Shown: piece by piece, positions 9,617 through 19,668 of the stretch
How positions within the stretch are numbered: the first letter of the stretch is position 1
Layout: each line of letters starts with the position of its first letter
DNA from: Purshia tridentata
Taxonomy: Eukaryota > Streptophyta > Magnoliopsida > Rosales > Rosaceae
NCBI GenBank assembly: GCA_003254885.1
Contig: QANT01004068.1
Location: 1-25,176, forward strand
Direction of reading: 5' to 3'
DNA length: 25,176 bases
Made by a program: the position numbers and the translations under genes
Notes under the pieces: model-generated
Database searches by the model: none
What the model was told of the DNA's origin: nothing
The model's input: the letters and a program-made list of their open reading frames with translations, nothing else

Positions 9617-9712
9617 TCAAGATGGGGAACGAATGTATTCTTCTCTTTGAACCCATTCAACAAAACGTTCTAGCTCATGGATCCCGTAGCAGCTTGTCCA
9701 TGTTGTAGTCAT
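9617..9712 (-). CDS. Small open frame (31 aa) with possible gene start
   Basis: An ATG at 9712, two bases after CTTT and directly after an AG, opens a 31-codon frame beginning MTTTWTSCYGIHELERFVEW, rich in charged residues (EWVQREEY), and ends at TGA 9617-9619. It lies 3' of a CT-rich leader-like stretch on the same strand. It could be the first coding exon of the split gene suggested by 9289-9421 and 8980-9117, interrupted by a stop. It is not recognised, and short frames like this can occur by chance. Confidence 0.25.
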   Translation of the reverse strand: MTTTWTSCYGIHELERFVEWVQREEYIRSPS

Positions 9713-9959
9713 CTAAAGTTTAGTGGCAGAGCTAGGGGTTGCGTGAAGAACATAAATAAAAAATGAAAAAATCTAAATTGAAACCCTAAATTAAAATATA
9801 AATACAAAATCAAGATTTAGAATCCCATAAATGTGAAGAAAAATAAAATCAAAATACCATGGACCCATCCCAATGAGAAAATATTGAAAGAAAAAGCAAC
9901 ACCAGATTTTCATAAATCAAAATAGACACCTTGAATCATCATACAAATGGAAGATTAAG

Positions 9960-10200
9960 TTAAGAGAGAGCACCTGGAAGGCGACAAAGAGAAGAAGATA
10001 GCGATGAAAGAGCACAGCTAGGTGAGTCTAGCCAGAGAAGACTGAGTGAGGGTGAGAGAAAGTCACGCTGCAGAGGCACCATCTGAGAGAGAGAGTTATG
10101 GTGAGAGAGAAACAGAGAGGCAGAAAGAGAAATGAGAAAGGCAATGAGAGAGAGACGGTCCAGACGGAGACAAACGGAAAAGAAAAGAAGTGGGCCGGGG
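9960..10200 (-). promoter_or_regulatory. GA/CT-rich leader-like segment
   Basis: Read on the - strand, this is a CT-rich tract (CTCTCTCTC, TTTCTCTCTC, CTTCTTCTC) ending in CGCCTTCCAG followed by GTGCTC, typical of plant 5' untranslated leaders with a first intron. A similar GA-rich segment sits in the same relative place in the second copy (about 16755-16850). No TATA box could be assigned. The long open frame 9960-10289 on this strand is a low-complexity Ser/Leu product of the CT tract. Confidence 0.35.
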
Positions 10201-10322
10201 GGAAAAACAAATGGGCTGGAAAAAATACAATTGGACCGGCTGGGAGGGTAATTCAAAAGTTGAATTAAATAGGCATTAGAAAGCCCCAAATGGGTGTTTG
10301 GATAATTATCTGATAATTATTA

Positions 10323-10731
10323 GGCTTATTAATAGATTTGCCTCCTAAAAAATTTTTTAATTTTTTTTTACTTTGTCCCTTGAAAATTAAATCCTCTCAC
10401 TTTGCCCCCCCGAACTTTATAAATGACTTATAATAGTCAAATTTTCTCAACTTCATATATTATTCCAATTTTTTATCTCAACTGTGGCTCGACTTTTGAC
10501 CTATCAAACCTCTACCAAAATTAGCAATCTTATACTAATTTTGAAACTATGCATCTCCTCTTTACAATCATATAAAGATAACTCAAAACGGGGCTCTAGA
10601 ACTCGAGATAATGGATAGAGTTAAGACTATAAATTAGTGTAAAGTTTGGGAGGCAAAGTAGAAAGATTTAACTTTCAGGGAGCAAAGTGAAAAAAAATAT
10701 ATATTTCAAGAGTAAATTTATGAATAAGCCG
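10323..10731. mobile_element. MITE with 8-bp target duplication (family A/B, copy A)
   Basis: The 409-bp element begins GGCTTATTAATAG and ends TGAATAAGCCG. The arms are long inverted repeats: left TTTGTCCCTTGAAAATTAAA and CACTTTGCCCCCC are mirrored on the right by AGGCAAAGTAGAAAGATTTA and GGGAGCAAAGTGAAAAA. It is flanked by the perfect 8-bp repeat AATTATTA (10315-10322 and 10732-10739). An 8-bp target and the arm architecture fit a hAT-type MITE. The left target copy overlaps the 9-bp flank of the neighbouring Mutator-like element. No coding frame is present. Confidence 0.85.
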
Positions 10732-10739
10732 AATTATTA

Positions 10740-11219
10740 TTTTAAACTGATCATAATATTGAAAAGGTTATTATTCCTCAAGATTTACACGTAGAAGAAC
10801 CATTCAAGCAACCAAGAGTAGGAACTAGCTAAGGCATTAAATTTTGAAAATTTTCTTGAAATTTCCATTTTTTTGAGATCTCGAAATATTATTTAATCGA
10901 CATTATTGAAATTTTGTTAGAAGTTTCAAATGTTTTAGTCCAAATTTTCATCGAAATAGAAATTTTGTCAAAATTTTCATATTTTTGAATCATCAAAATT
11001 TTAACAAAATCTAAAATTTAATTCCTTGGTTAGAACTAAAAACCACTCAATATATACACTGCCGAGGTAAGCTTGCCTACGTCATCTTCCTTTGTTATTT
11101 TCTCTATTAGAACCAAGTGTATATAAATCAAAAGATGGCCTCTTAATCATGAGATAAGGACAAATAACCTCTTGCCCTTGAGCTAAGGAACTCAAGGTTT
11201 AAGTAATCCTTATTGTAAT
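10740..11219. other. Gene-free AT-rich interval
   Basis: No gene or element end was recognised. The stretch 10830-11030 is a diffuse series of GAAATTTT/AAAATTTC words, i.e. low-complexity DNA readable on both strands. A weak similarity of GTATATAAATC (11119) to a TATA box has no supporting context. Confidence 0.5.
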
Positions 11220-14004
11220 TGTCATGTTCCAATTTTAACAGGGCCTAGAAGAAATTCTCTTTTTGGGTCACTTAACAGCCGCCACACCACTTATTTAACT
11301 TTAGAATGTGTCACCAAGTCCTAGTAACATCGTTCCAAAATTAAATAACCAACGTAAGACTTGTTTTGAAAAAGATGGGTTGGATCAAATAGAAAATCAC
11401 GTAGCAAAAAATACTTGAAAATACAATTTAAAAAAACCAACTCTCGCGGGTAAGAAGTTTTAGAAAAGTACCCTTAGCACCAACATAACTAACAAAGAAA
11501 TCATGTTTAATTAACAAACCCAAAGTGGATACCAACCAACTACTCAAAAGCAGTCTTCAAACCTTACAAACAACCTGAAAGATAGAACTGATAACTAACA
11601 GAGTTCGTTAAGACAAACGACTTGACAAAATGGGAAAGAGACCTGAGGATGCCCAGTAAGATATTCAAGTGCCTGGCCGACCGACTAAACAAGATCGTAA
11701 ACCAGAATCTGATCTGCATAAGAGAATGCAGTAGGGGGTAAGCATCACAAATGATTATCGCTTCCCCTCGGGGGACCTTGGCTGGGTTTGAAAATAGTAG
11801 GTAAAGATATTTAATAGATATAATCAGTTGGTACTAAAAAATAGTTGAAAAGATTTCACCAAACAAAATCCAATATCAAAATTTAATCATTGAAATCCAT
11901 GAAACCTTTGATGATATGCATGCAATTTTCTCAAAACGTTAAAGGGGCTCAAGTATCATTAGTTGATGATTGATCACGAACGGCCAACTACAGTGACCAA
12001 GCACAAAGTAGGTAATGTAGCGAGAGTATCTATTACCACAGCAGTACCCCTTAAGCTAGCTTCCCCAGAAGGACAAATTGACTAGCTCGTCCGTACATAC
12101 CCCTTCAAGAAGTTTAGGGGATCGAAACCCAAGGTGAGCGTTTTTCGTCACCCTTTACTCTTAGATTATTAATAATAACCAAAAACCGTGCAACATGGCA
12201 TACAAAAATGATGCAGAGTTCGCAAGCAACAATATTTAATAGTATAAATACATGCATAAAAACAGTCCCAATAGTCAGGGATTAGTGAGAATCCCTCTAC
12301 CTGGTGTCCAAGCTTAACCTTTTGTACTTCCATAGCACCAAGTCATTAAATCCTTCTCTGGGAAATTGGAAATCCAAATCCGACTGAAATCCAACTTTAG
12401 TAAAAGTAAGTTCGACAGAATTCGGTTGAGTTTCAATAGAGTTTTGGTAGAGTTTTGACATGACCTTATCTTTCGGTCATGTCTTCCCAGAAAATCCCAG
12501 AAACTTGTATATTAAGACCAAGTTTCTGTATTTTTGGAACTTAGGGTTTCTACTTAACCAAATTTTATTTTAAGTTTGGAGATTAACCACATAAAGTCCA
12601 AACAATCATGACCAGGTCTGTACGGGAGAGACGGGGAGGATCAATCCCAGTGTTCTTTAAGCCGGCAATAGCAACAGCAGCCAGGATTGACCTCAACATC
12701 ATGTCGTTCGATTACTTTAATTGGGTGGTCTCAAATAATTATTAGATTGATTGATTAACAAACAAACAAGTCCAACTAATTAAGTAAGCAAAGCAAATAA
12801 TTCCAACTTAGTTAATTTGCATGCTTCTTACTCTTTAGGTTTTAGCAATTACATAATTAATTGATTTATTTAATCTAACTTAATCAATTAAATTATGCAA
12901 TTTAAATCCTACGTTAAACATGATTAATTAATTTAATAATCCAACTTAACTAATTAATCATGCATAAAAACCTTAAAGAGACAGAGTAGTTTCACTTACC
13001 CGGTTGAAGACCTTCTTTGCTTAACCTCCACAAAAGAATTACTAAAACACTAAAATTAAAGCCTAATAAGCAACTAAATTAAAAAAAAAACTAAACCAAA
13101 CTTTAAAGTCTTACCCAAAGACTTAATTTGGCACAACGAAAATTGGGCAGGGCTTCGCCGCGGAGAAAAGCTATTTTTGATTAGAGAAATTAATCACCAC
13201 TGTTATGGGGTAACTAATAACCCAACAAAAAATAAACAAAATTTTGAATTGTGGAACTTCTCCAAAAAAGATTAGAGCTTACTCTTTTGGGTTCCCTTCA
13301 CACAAGGAAGGATTCCCTTAAGAAGAATTTTAGAGAGAGAAAGAACTTAGAGTGAGGAACTCTCAACTAAAACGAAGAAGTGTAAGTGAAAATGAGGAGG
13401 GGGCTCCTCTATTTATAGGCCTTAGGATGTGAGGAAGGAAGCTCTCACCTCCAATATGGGACAATTTGCAAGTAAGAATGGATGGCTAAGATTAAAAGGT
13501 TTTTAGATGAAGTTCAATGGCTAAGATTAAAATAAGGGTAAATGATCAAGTGAGGTGTAGCCCATGCCAATTTCGTGTGCCCATCTTAGTCAACACTTGT
13601 TGACGCATCTACGGGTGACACGTGGCGCTAGCTGCCATGTCATCATTTTTTTCTCCAACTTCAAAAATTCGCCAAAAATTGTTTGGGTCTCCAAATAATT
13701 CCATGAAAAATCTTATAGACTTGTGAGACTAAGTATTATAAACAATTTCACTCCTAGAATTTTTATGAAAAATCTAACTTCACCTAAAATAAATTTCAAA
13801 AAATCGAATAGTGGCCCAAAAATAATTATCCAACTTGAAAAATTCATAACTTAATCATTCTAACTCCAAATTCAACGAACCAAACGTCATTACTCACAAC
13901 AAATTAAATTCCACACTAATGACGTCGAGCCTTAGTCACTAATTTCATAGAAAAATTCTAATTTAAGTGGAAAGTAAAATACTAGAAAAAGACGGGGTTT
14001 TACA
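11220..14004 (-). mobile_element. Solo LTR (2785 bp), - orientation, target GTAAT
   Basis: On the + strand the element runs from TGTCATGTTCC to GGGGTTTTACA, with the perfect 5-bp repeat GTAAT on both sides (11215-11219 and 14005-14009). On the - strand it begins TGTAAAACCCCGTC, then carries a TATA box (13411-13417) followed by a CT-rich leader, so the promoter points left. Near its - strand 3' half are TGATGCTTACCCCCTACTGC and TTATGCAGATCAG, comparable to the block in the 5746-7958 LTR. There is no gag, pol, primer site or polypurine tract inside, so a full element was reduced to one LTR. The size suggests a Ty3-type (Tekay/Del-like) LTR, but the lineage is inferred. Confidence 0.85.
13411..13417 (-). 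promoter_or_regulatory. TATA box of the solo LTR
   Basis: On the - strand GGCCTATAAATAGAGGAGCC is a consensus plant TATA box. About 30 bp further the sequence becomes a leader (CACTTACACTTCTTCG, then TTCTTTCTCTCTCT), as expected for the R/U5 start of an LTR transcript. Confidence 0.75.
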
Positions 14005-14330
14005 GTAATAACCTAATAAAAATTTTGTTTAACTAGTTAAAATTATGGTAATTTTTTTTTAAAGCCCAGTTCAAAAAATTTCCTATTTATCTGGCCCAGG
14101 CACTATAGTGAATTACTGTAGCGGTCCACTTTTTAAAAAATTCGTTGCTACAGTAATAGTGTTACTGTAGTGCTACAATACCTTTGAGAATTGTTACTGT
14201 ATAAAAGTAACAATTTTTACTTTATAAAAAAAGTAAAAATAATGCAATTTATACAAAACTTACATTTTTATTGTGTATAAACACATCCAAAATAACATAA
14301 AAGCCCCTCTTTTTTTTCTATATCTAAAGA

Positions 14331-14560
14331 ACTGTCACTGTCATGTAGTAACAAGTACTTTATTGTTATTGTTAGGCAGTAACAATCAATTTATTGTTAC
14401 TGTCGGTCAGTAACAATCACTTTATTTTCATTAGAGGATAATTATGCATTGTTATTATTATACAATAACAATCACTTCATTATTACTATCGAACACGTTA
14501 TTGGCAAACAATAACAATGACACATTGTTACTGGAAACAGTAATAATAACATGTTGTTAT
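14331..14560. repeat. Degenerate palindrome array, 31-bp spacing
   Basis: Units start at 14331, 14362 and 14393, again exactly 31 bp apart; a further clear 25-bp unit is at 14448-14472 and decayed ones follow to about 14560. The best unit (14393-14417) has arms ATTGTTACTG and CAGTAACAAT around TCGGT. One lone unit at 14190-14214 corresponds to 8177-8201 of copy 1. The array is more mutated than in copy 1, which suggests an older or less constrained copy. Confidence 0.85.
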
Positions 14561-15239
14561 TGTTAATATGCTCAGATCTTAATGTGTAGGTAGTCCATAG
14601 AACATTTGTAACAGAAATAGCACACGAACTTCTTTGAAAGAAAGCACTACTCATCCTACTTCAATAGTGGGCTAATGGATGTAGTAATAATATAAAACAA
14701 TAAAGGACCATTCAAAAATTAAGCACCCAGAAGACTATCTACAGTAAGGACATATTATAATGCCTGGTATGGATTTGCTTTCTCTAATATATGACATATA
14801 CACTCCCAAAAAAAAAAAAATGAATGAAACTGAAATGTGAATAGAGCAAACAAATTTAGGATGTTTATAAAGCATGTGAGTACATATAATCATATAAATC
14901 AATATTATCACTAACCCTTCCCACTATCACTGACTCAAACCACCAAATCCTTCAATCACGAAACAATTGGCGAAGTTTTCATAAACCCCACCTGATCAGA
15001 GCAAACTAAAAATCGATCAATGACTCATCAAATTCCTAACTTCACTCACAGAACTACAATTATAGAAATGGTACATATATATATATCATACTAAAAAATA
15101 GTTTAACAAAAAATAATACCAAAAAAGCAAAACTCAGAAGCTCAACAAAGGCATTCTCATTGCAAAACCTTCCCTCCCAAGCAAAACTCTCAACAACCCA
15201 ATAATCTCTTGAAAAAAGTACAAATGAAAACTAATATGA

Positions 15240-15450
15240 AAGTCATAGACATTGAGAGCAAAGAAAGATCTCGAAACTCACCCCTCTCCCAAACCAAAAA
15301 CAAAAAAAAAAGGAGAAAAATTAGAAGAAAATTCCAAATTGCAAACAGAGAAGAACAAAAATGACAAACGCACCAGACAATCGAAATGGGTTAGCTTCAA
15401 ATTTAGGGTTTCTCATAGAGCTCTCTCTCTCTCTAGTACTTTTGTTTGTT
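15240..15450 (-). promoter_or_regulatory. Plant 5'-leader-like segment inside the element
   Basis: On the - strand a run of AGAGAGAGAG at 15421-15434 is followed by GAAACCCTAAATTTGAAGC, an AAACCCTAA-type leader motif common in plant genes. T/C-rich DNA follows, with GGTTTGGGAGAGGGGTGAGT, a possible splice donor, near 15275-15294. This reads like a captured leader and first intron. No coding exon could be confirmed downstream. The + strand open frame at 15252-15464 is the antisense shadow of this tract. Confidence 0.35.
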
Positions 15451-15486
15451 TTCCGAAGCAATAAATGAAAAATGTTGATGGGTTTT

Positions 15487-16496
15487 TGTTGATGCTACAA
15501 TCTGCTCAGATCTTTGTAAGCAACTTAAATGAAAACTTCTGCTAGCATGGACGAGCTGGTAAGCTGAGTGGTCGATTCAAGCTCATTGGTTCGCTGGTTT
15601 TGAACTCCTTCCTACAAGCTGATTAGAAAAGAGCACTGGTGTGGTACCAGCCGAAGGTACTCCGATGGTAAATTCATGGAGATGCAAGGATGAAGATGCA
15701 AAAGTAAGTGAAGAACCCAACTAGAACTTGCGAGAAAGATGAAGAAAAAGAGGTAAGTTTTCTGGGTCTATTTCTTCAAAGCTTGGGCAAGTGTTTTTTC
15801 CAGAATTTCTGTATCCCTTTTCCCTTGTGAACATGCTCCTATTTATAGGCAAAGGGTATGGGATATTTCTGTTTGTTTGTAGGGGTGATCATGGCTGATC
15901 ATAGGTCCCAGATGCTAATGTTTGAAAAACAGGCTGGATGGCTGACAGATTTCTCATTTAACACAGGGGGTGACTACCAAAAGGCTGGAAGTCGCTTGCA
16001 TTAAATGGAAAGTAAGGCATAGTGGATAAGCAATAAATGCAAAGCATAAAAATACCTTTGGAGTGTCAGACACAATAACTGCTGTTGGGATTTGTGCTCG
16101 GCTCGGATAGGGATGAGTCGAAGAGGATTGATTCGATCTGAGGGTGTTGGTTCTCCCAGGCAATGCTCGACTCGGAAGAAATAGTGGCTTCCAATCTGAA
16201 CGTAAAGAGAATGAGATGGTGGTCAGAAGAGCCCTGCTTGATGGAAAGTATTTGGAGACATTTAGTTCAGATCTGAACTAAGAATCTGATCAGAACATTG
16301 GTAACTTGTTGGCACTTGTTCGTCCGAACATTGTAGGTACGCTCTGCTCGAATCGAATCAAGCAATGAGATCTGATCTGGAACAGTTGCCTCGATGGACC
16401 GTTGATTGAGGTAGTGAGGTTACACTCGGACATGAGACTCCACGTGGCCTATAGACGTTGACCATTGACTCTAATTGGGGGTGTCATCCCTAAACA
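15487..16496 (-). mobile_element. Solo LTR (1010 bp), - orientation, target GTTTT
   Basis: The + strand limits are TGTTGATGCTACAATC and CATCCCTAAACA, with the 5-bp repeat GTTTT on both sides (15482-15486 and 16497-16501). On the - strand it begins TGTTTAGGGATGACACCCCC. A TATA box (TGCCTATAAATAGGAGCATG on the - strand, core 15841-15847) precedes a leader, giving promoter orientation. There are no internal retrotransposon domains. It lies wholly inside the second palindrome-array element and is therefore younger than it. The 69-codon frame at 15954-16163 has no domain features. Confidence 0.82.
15841..15847 (-). promoter_or_regulatory. TATA box of the 1010-bp solo LTR
   Basis: TATAAAT on the - strand inside GCCTATAAATAGGAGC, followed about 30 bp later by leader-like sequence. 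It is the only strong TATA motif in this LTR. Confidence 0.7.
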
Positions 16497-16988
16497 GTTT
16501 TTCTTCTCTCTTTTTTTGCAATTTTTCAGAGAGCCAAATCGATTAGAGAAGTCCTCATTGTTCTACTAATCCTCTTCTTCTACCTCTCTCTTGGTTCGTC
16601 AAGGATGACCTCAGCCTATACCCAAATCCAATGGAGGTTGGATCTCAATACTCGTTGATCTGGTCTAGCGAAAAAGCTGCTAGGCTGTGCCCCATGGCGA
16701 AGGGGCGATCTCTGCGAGGGTGGGGGAGGAAGATGCTGTACATGCCGGGCTCATCGATCTGTGAGACAAAGGAGAGAGATGGACAGCAAGAGAGATGAGT
16801 GCAAAGAGGAGAGAGACGAAGAGTGTGAAAGATGAGTGCACGGACGGAGTGAGAATAGTAAATGGAGTTTTGGACCGGATTTGTGTAAATGGGCCTCCTG
16901 AAAAATGAAAAAAAGTATCTGGATGTTAAAAGTAGTGGGAGTCCAAAAATGGGTTTATAATCATTTACTTTTAAAATTAATGGTAATT

Positions 16989-17272
16989 ACAATTATTTTT
17001 ATAATTAGTCTTATGTTTATATTATATATACTAACCTCTCCGCACACGCTCTCGCAAGTGCAAAGTGGCCTTTTCTATTGCGCATATGTTAATTTTTTGA
17101 CATACATTGAACCTTTGATTTTTTTTCTAGTGTGAGGCTATATAATTTTTTGAATTAGCTTTTTTTATTGCGCAAACATTAATTTTTGGGCATACATTCC
17201 ATCTAGAGTAAAATACATTATTGGTCCACTTATTTTGGTGATTTTTTCATGTTAGTCCACAAATTAATTTTT
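16989..17272. other. Spacer between elements with a 38-bp direct repeat
   Basis: No gene is present. Two direct copies of a 38-bp string starting TTTT(C/T)TATTGCGCA and ending CATACATT lie at 17071-17108 and 17161-17198, 90 bp apart. Next to the MITE there is TTGGTCCACTTATTTTGGTG followed by GTTAGTCCAC, a looser repeat. Confidence 0.6.
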
Positions 17273-17702
17273 GGGCTTATTATCAAATTTGCTCCCTAAA
17301 ACATACCCTTTTTTTCACATCATCCTCTAGAAGTTAAGTCCTCTTACTTTGCCTCCGAACTTTATACTCTCATTTACACTCTCATTTACACCCTCAACTC
17401 CATCTATTATTAGGAGTTTTAGAACTTTGTTTTGAGTGATTTTTATATGGTCGTAAAGAAGAGATACATTACTTTAAAACGAGTATAAGATTGTTGATTT
17501 TAGTAGAGGTTTGATGAGTCAAAAGTCGGGCCAAAATTGAGATAAAAGTGAACAAATTGATGAAGTTGAGTTCAGAGGGGCAAAGTGGGAGATTTACCTT
17601 TTGTGATACAAAGTTCGGGAGTAAAGTGGAAAAATTTAACTTTTGAGGGACAAAGTGAAAAAACAAAAGCGTATGTTTCAGAAGCAAACTCGATAATAGG
17701 CC
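17273..17702. mobile_element. MITE with 8-bp target duplication (family A/B, copy B)
   Basis: The 430-bp element begins GGGCTTATTATCAAATTTGC and ends GCAAACTCGATAATAGGCC. It is flanked by the perfect 8-bp repeat TAATTTTT (17265-17272 and 17703-17710). The arms mirror each other: CTTACTTTGCCTCCGAACTT on the left, and AAAGTTCGGGAGTAAAGTGG plus TTTTGAGGGACAAAGTGAAA on the right. It is the same family as 10323-10731, with the shared words CTCTTACTTTGCC, AAAACG and GTAGAGGTTTGAT in similar order. The 82-codon frame on the - strand is a by-product of the arm repeats. Confidence 0.87.
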
Positions 17703-18074
17703 TAATTTTTGTCCCATATTGGTTCAGAATTTTATGAAAATTCCCCATGTTTGGTCTGTTCTGTCAAAGTTGTTCCATCATACCACATAATGAAGACATG
17801 GATTTTTGAATTTTAAATTTTTTATTTCTTTAAATTCTTGTTTGAAATAAAAAATTCAAGGTTATTGTTGAACTGCAAAAATTCAAAAAAAAAAAGAAGA
17901 TAAAATACAGGCCTACATTGGAGTGCTCAAATGAAGTTAAACTCCTAAATGAATGAGATAAGTGATAAAGATAGAGGAAATCTTATCAAAATATCTTATC
18001 TCTAAGTGTGATCACCATTTAAATTTAAATTTTGGGTGATCACATCGTCATCTTCTTAGATCTCTGGTGGTCTC

Positions 18075-18082
18075 TATAAATA
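18075..18082 (+). promoter_or_regulatory. TATA box of the 2593-bp solo LTR
   Basis: TATAAATA in TCTCTATAAATAGGGCATGA, about 210 bp from the LTR start. The following purine-rich leader contains a direct repeat: CACCGAAAGGCTG occurs at about 18120 and again at about 18178, each time followed by AGGAAAG. Confidence 0.75.
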
Positions 18083-18350
18083 GGGCATGAGGTTTTCAGA
18101 AGGAAAGGAGGGAAATAAACACCGAAAGGCTGCAGAGGAAAGAAGAGGGTTCCAAAGAGAAAAGGGGGAAAGATAGCACCGAAAGGCTGAAGGAAAGGAA
18201 ATAGTACGTGGAGGAATCTTGGTGTTGCAGAAAATCAACTTCAGGTACAGCTCCCATACGGTGGTCCCAAATCCTTTAAGAGATGGCATCTCTCTTCATT
18301 AATCACTCAATCCCTTAAAATTTAATAGCAGTATGCTTTTGAGTTGAGTG

Positions 18351-18492
18351 GTGCTTGCGAGCACTATGAACCCGATAGCATGCTGCTATCCTCTATAGTG
18401 ACTGCGGTCACTACGACCCAAATCGTTGTCCGCATGACACCATAAAAAATTGGTTTCAGCTGAAACCACAAAAAATGGATTCGGCTGAATTC
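18351..18492 (+). repeat. Cluster of short perfect hairpins in the LTR
   Basis: Four perfect inverted repeats lie in a row: GTGCT/AGCAC with loop TGCG (18351-18364), GATAGCA/TGCTATC with loop TGC (18374-18390), TAGTGAC/GTCACTA with loop TGCG (18396-18413), and an 18-bp gapless palindrome TGGTTTCAGCTGAAACCA (18451-18468). A fifth, imperfect one (GGATTCGGCTGAATTCC) is at about 18477-18493. They lie roughly 270-410 bp after the TATA box, in the transcribed part of the LTR. Confidence 0.85.
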
Positions 18493-19464
18493 CAAAGAAA
18501 AGAGGAAATATTTAACTAATCCTAAAGGAAAAAAATGGAATTTAGTTAAAATCCTTTTCTCCAAAACGGCCCATCAAATTGCCATGGAGGAATGACTTCC
18601 TCTGCCATTGCCAACAAAGAAGACATGGATATTTTATTTTTCCTTCGAACTAGTCAATTAAGGAAAACAAAAGGGAAAAACCAAGCCAAAAATATAATGG
18701 CTGACCTTGCTCCCTGCACGTTATTCGTAAATCAAAAGGGATGAAGGTCTTTATTCCTCAAATCCAAAGTCACCTTGTCGACTACGATGAAATAAAAGAA
18801 AAAGAAAAGACATAAAGTCAACTTCTCTATGGCAGTGCAAATGAAGAACAAAAACTTTTGCAACAGAGAAATAATACCTCTCGGTTGTTAAGAACAAGAT
18901 TCATGTTGAAGGAGGCCTTGTGAAGTCGGTACCACATGGGAGAGACCAATTTCAATTTGGGTACTGCTTTTGCAGTTGACCACAATTCACAATACCAAAA
19001 AAAAGACTTTAAATGATTGTGGCCAATTTTAAATGGTGAATGCACGCAACCTTACAAGTTAATTAAGTTAGTGTTGGTCTAAGAACATCTCACGTGCAAC
19101 AAAAGATATACAAGCACGGAAAATTCTTTATGAAATTGGTTTTGATATGAAAATGAAGCAACAGGTCATATTCATGTGGTGCTGGAAAATAGCTCAATTC
19201 AAAAGGCTATGTCAATGGGTATTTATTTCTTGGAAGAAAGGACGAAATGAATACTCCAAGGTTGATTACTGCTTGTTGAGCCATTTGCATGGGATACAAG
19301 CCCTTTGTACTTCAGCCAAGTGAAAAGACAAGGCGAAGGGAAAGTGTTGTAATATAGAGAGGCATATCTTGAGTTTATCTTTAAAAGAATGTTGCAAGGC
19401 AGAGATGTATTACACTCGGCCTCACTGTAACATTTGGAGTATAGTCCAAGTTTCAAACTCACAT

Positions 19465-19668
19465 TACCAATTAACAAATAATTGGTATCAAAATTAGATT
19501 CTAATGGACCTCTCTCAAATATATTTGCCCATTATAAATAAAAAGTGTCAATTAATTAATAATTGATACAAAATATTTAGTGGGCACAAAATTAAATTCA
19601 CATTTGCCCGTTATAAAAAATATATGTGTCATTTAATAAATAAATGATACAAATACTTTAATGGGTAC
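19465..19668 (+). repeat. Tandem hairpin repeat, three units of about 82 bp
   Basis: Each unit carries a hairpin with a 5-base loop: TACCAATTA/TAATTGGTA (19465-19487), TCAATTA/TAATTGA (19548-19566) and TCATTTA/TAAATGA (19629-19647). After the stem each continues CAAA(A)...TAATGG or TTTAGTGGGCAC or TTTAATGGGTAC. Units two and three are each preceded by TTTGCCC(A/G)TTATAAA. The stem bases change in both arms together between units. Confidence 0.85.

Larger units (their letters stand above)
8024..10312. mobile_element. Mutator-like element with palindrome array (copy 1)
   Basis: It is flanked by a 9-bp direct repeat ATAATTATT (8015-8023 and 10313-10321), the usual length for Mutator-like elements, though AT-rich 9-mers can recur by chance. 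The ends show loose inverted similarity: left ATAAGTCCATTTGGACAAAA and, on the opposite strand from the right, CACCCATTTGGGGCTTT, plus CCCAGCCGGTCCA in inverted orientation near both ends. The same left-end organisation (CTACAGTAA hairpin, ACCTTTGAGAATTGTTACTG, 31-bp palindrome array) is found at 14054. No transposase frame is visible, so it is non-autonomous. It carries split-gene-like sequence on the - strand, described separately. Confidence 0.6.
14054..16979. mobile_element. Mutator-like element with palindrome array (copy 2), interrupted by a solo LTR
   Basis: It is flanked by the 9-bp direct repeat ATGGTAATT (14045-14053 and 16980-16988). The left part parallels the element at 8024 in order and wording: a CTACAGTAAT...TTACTGTAG hairpin, ACCTTTGAGAATTGTTACTG, an A/T-rich spacer with AAACACAT..AAAATA and AAAAGC.CTCTTTTTTT, then the palindrome array. 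Its right end, read inversely (ATAAACCCATTTTTGGAC), resembles the left end of copy 1. A 1010-bp LTR is inserted at 15487-16496. Removing that LTR and one target copy leaves about 1.9 kb. No transposase is visible. Confidence 0.6.

Noticed and set aside
9499..9708. 69-codon + strand frame as a gene
   Set aside because: It overlaps the better-supported - strand exon-like region and has no recognisable domain or leader.
9960..10289. 109-codon Ser/Leu-rich - strand frame
   Set aside because: Translation of a CT-rich leader-like tract; low complexity with no stop pressure.
13140..13160. A coding segment near GGGCAGGGCTTCGCCGCGG
   Set aside because: A small GC-rich patch inside the 2785-bp solo LTR; no open frame of useful length.
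18074..19477. Four - strand frames of 66-84 codons inside the 2593-bp LTR
   Set aside because: They are unrelated to each other, lack domains, and lie in an LTR bounded by target duplications and oriented + by its TATA box.
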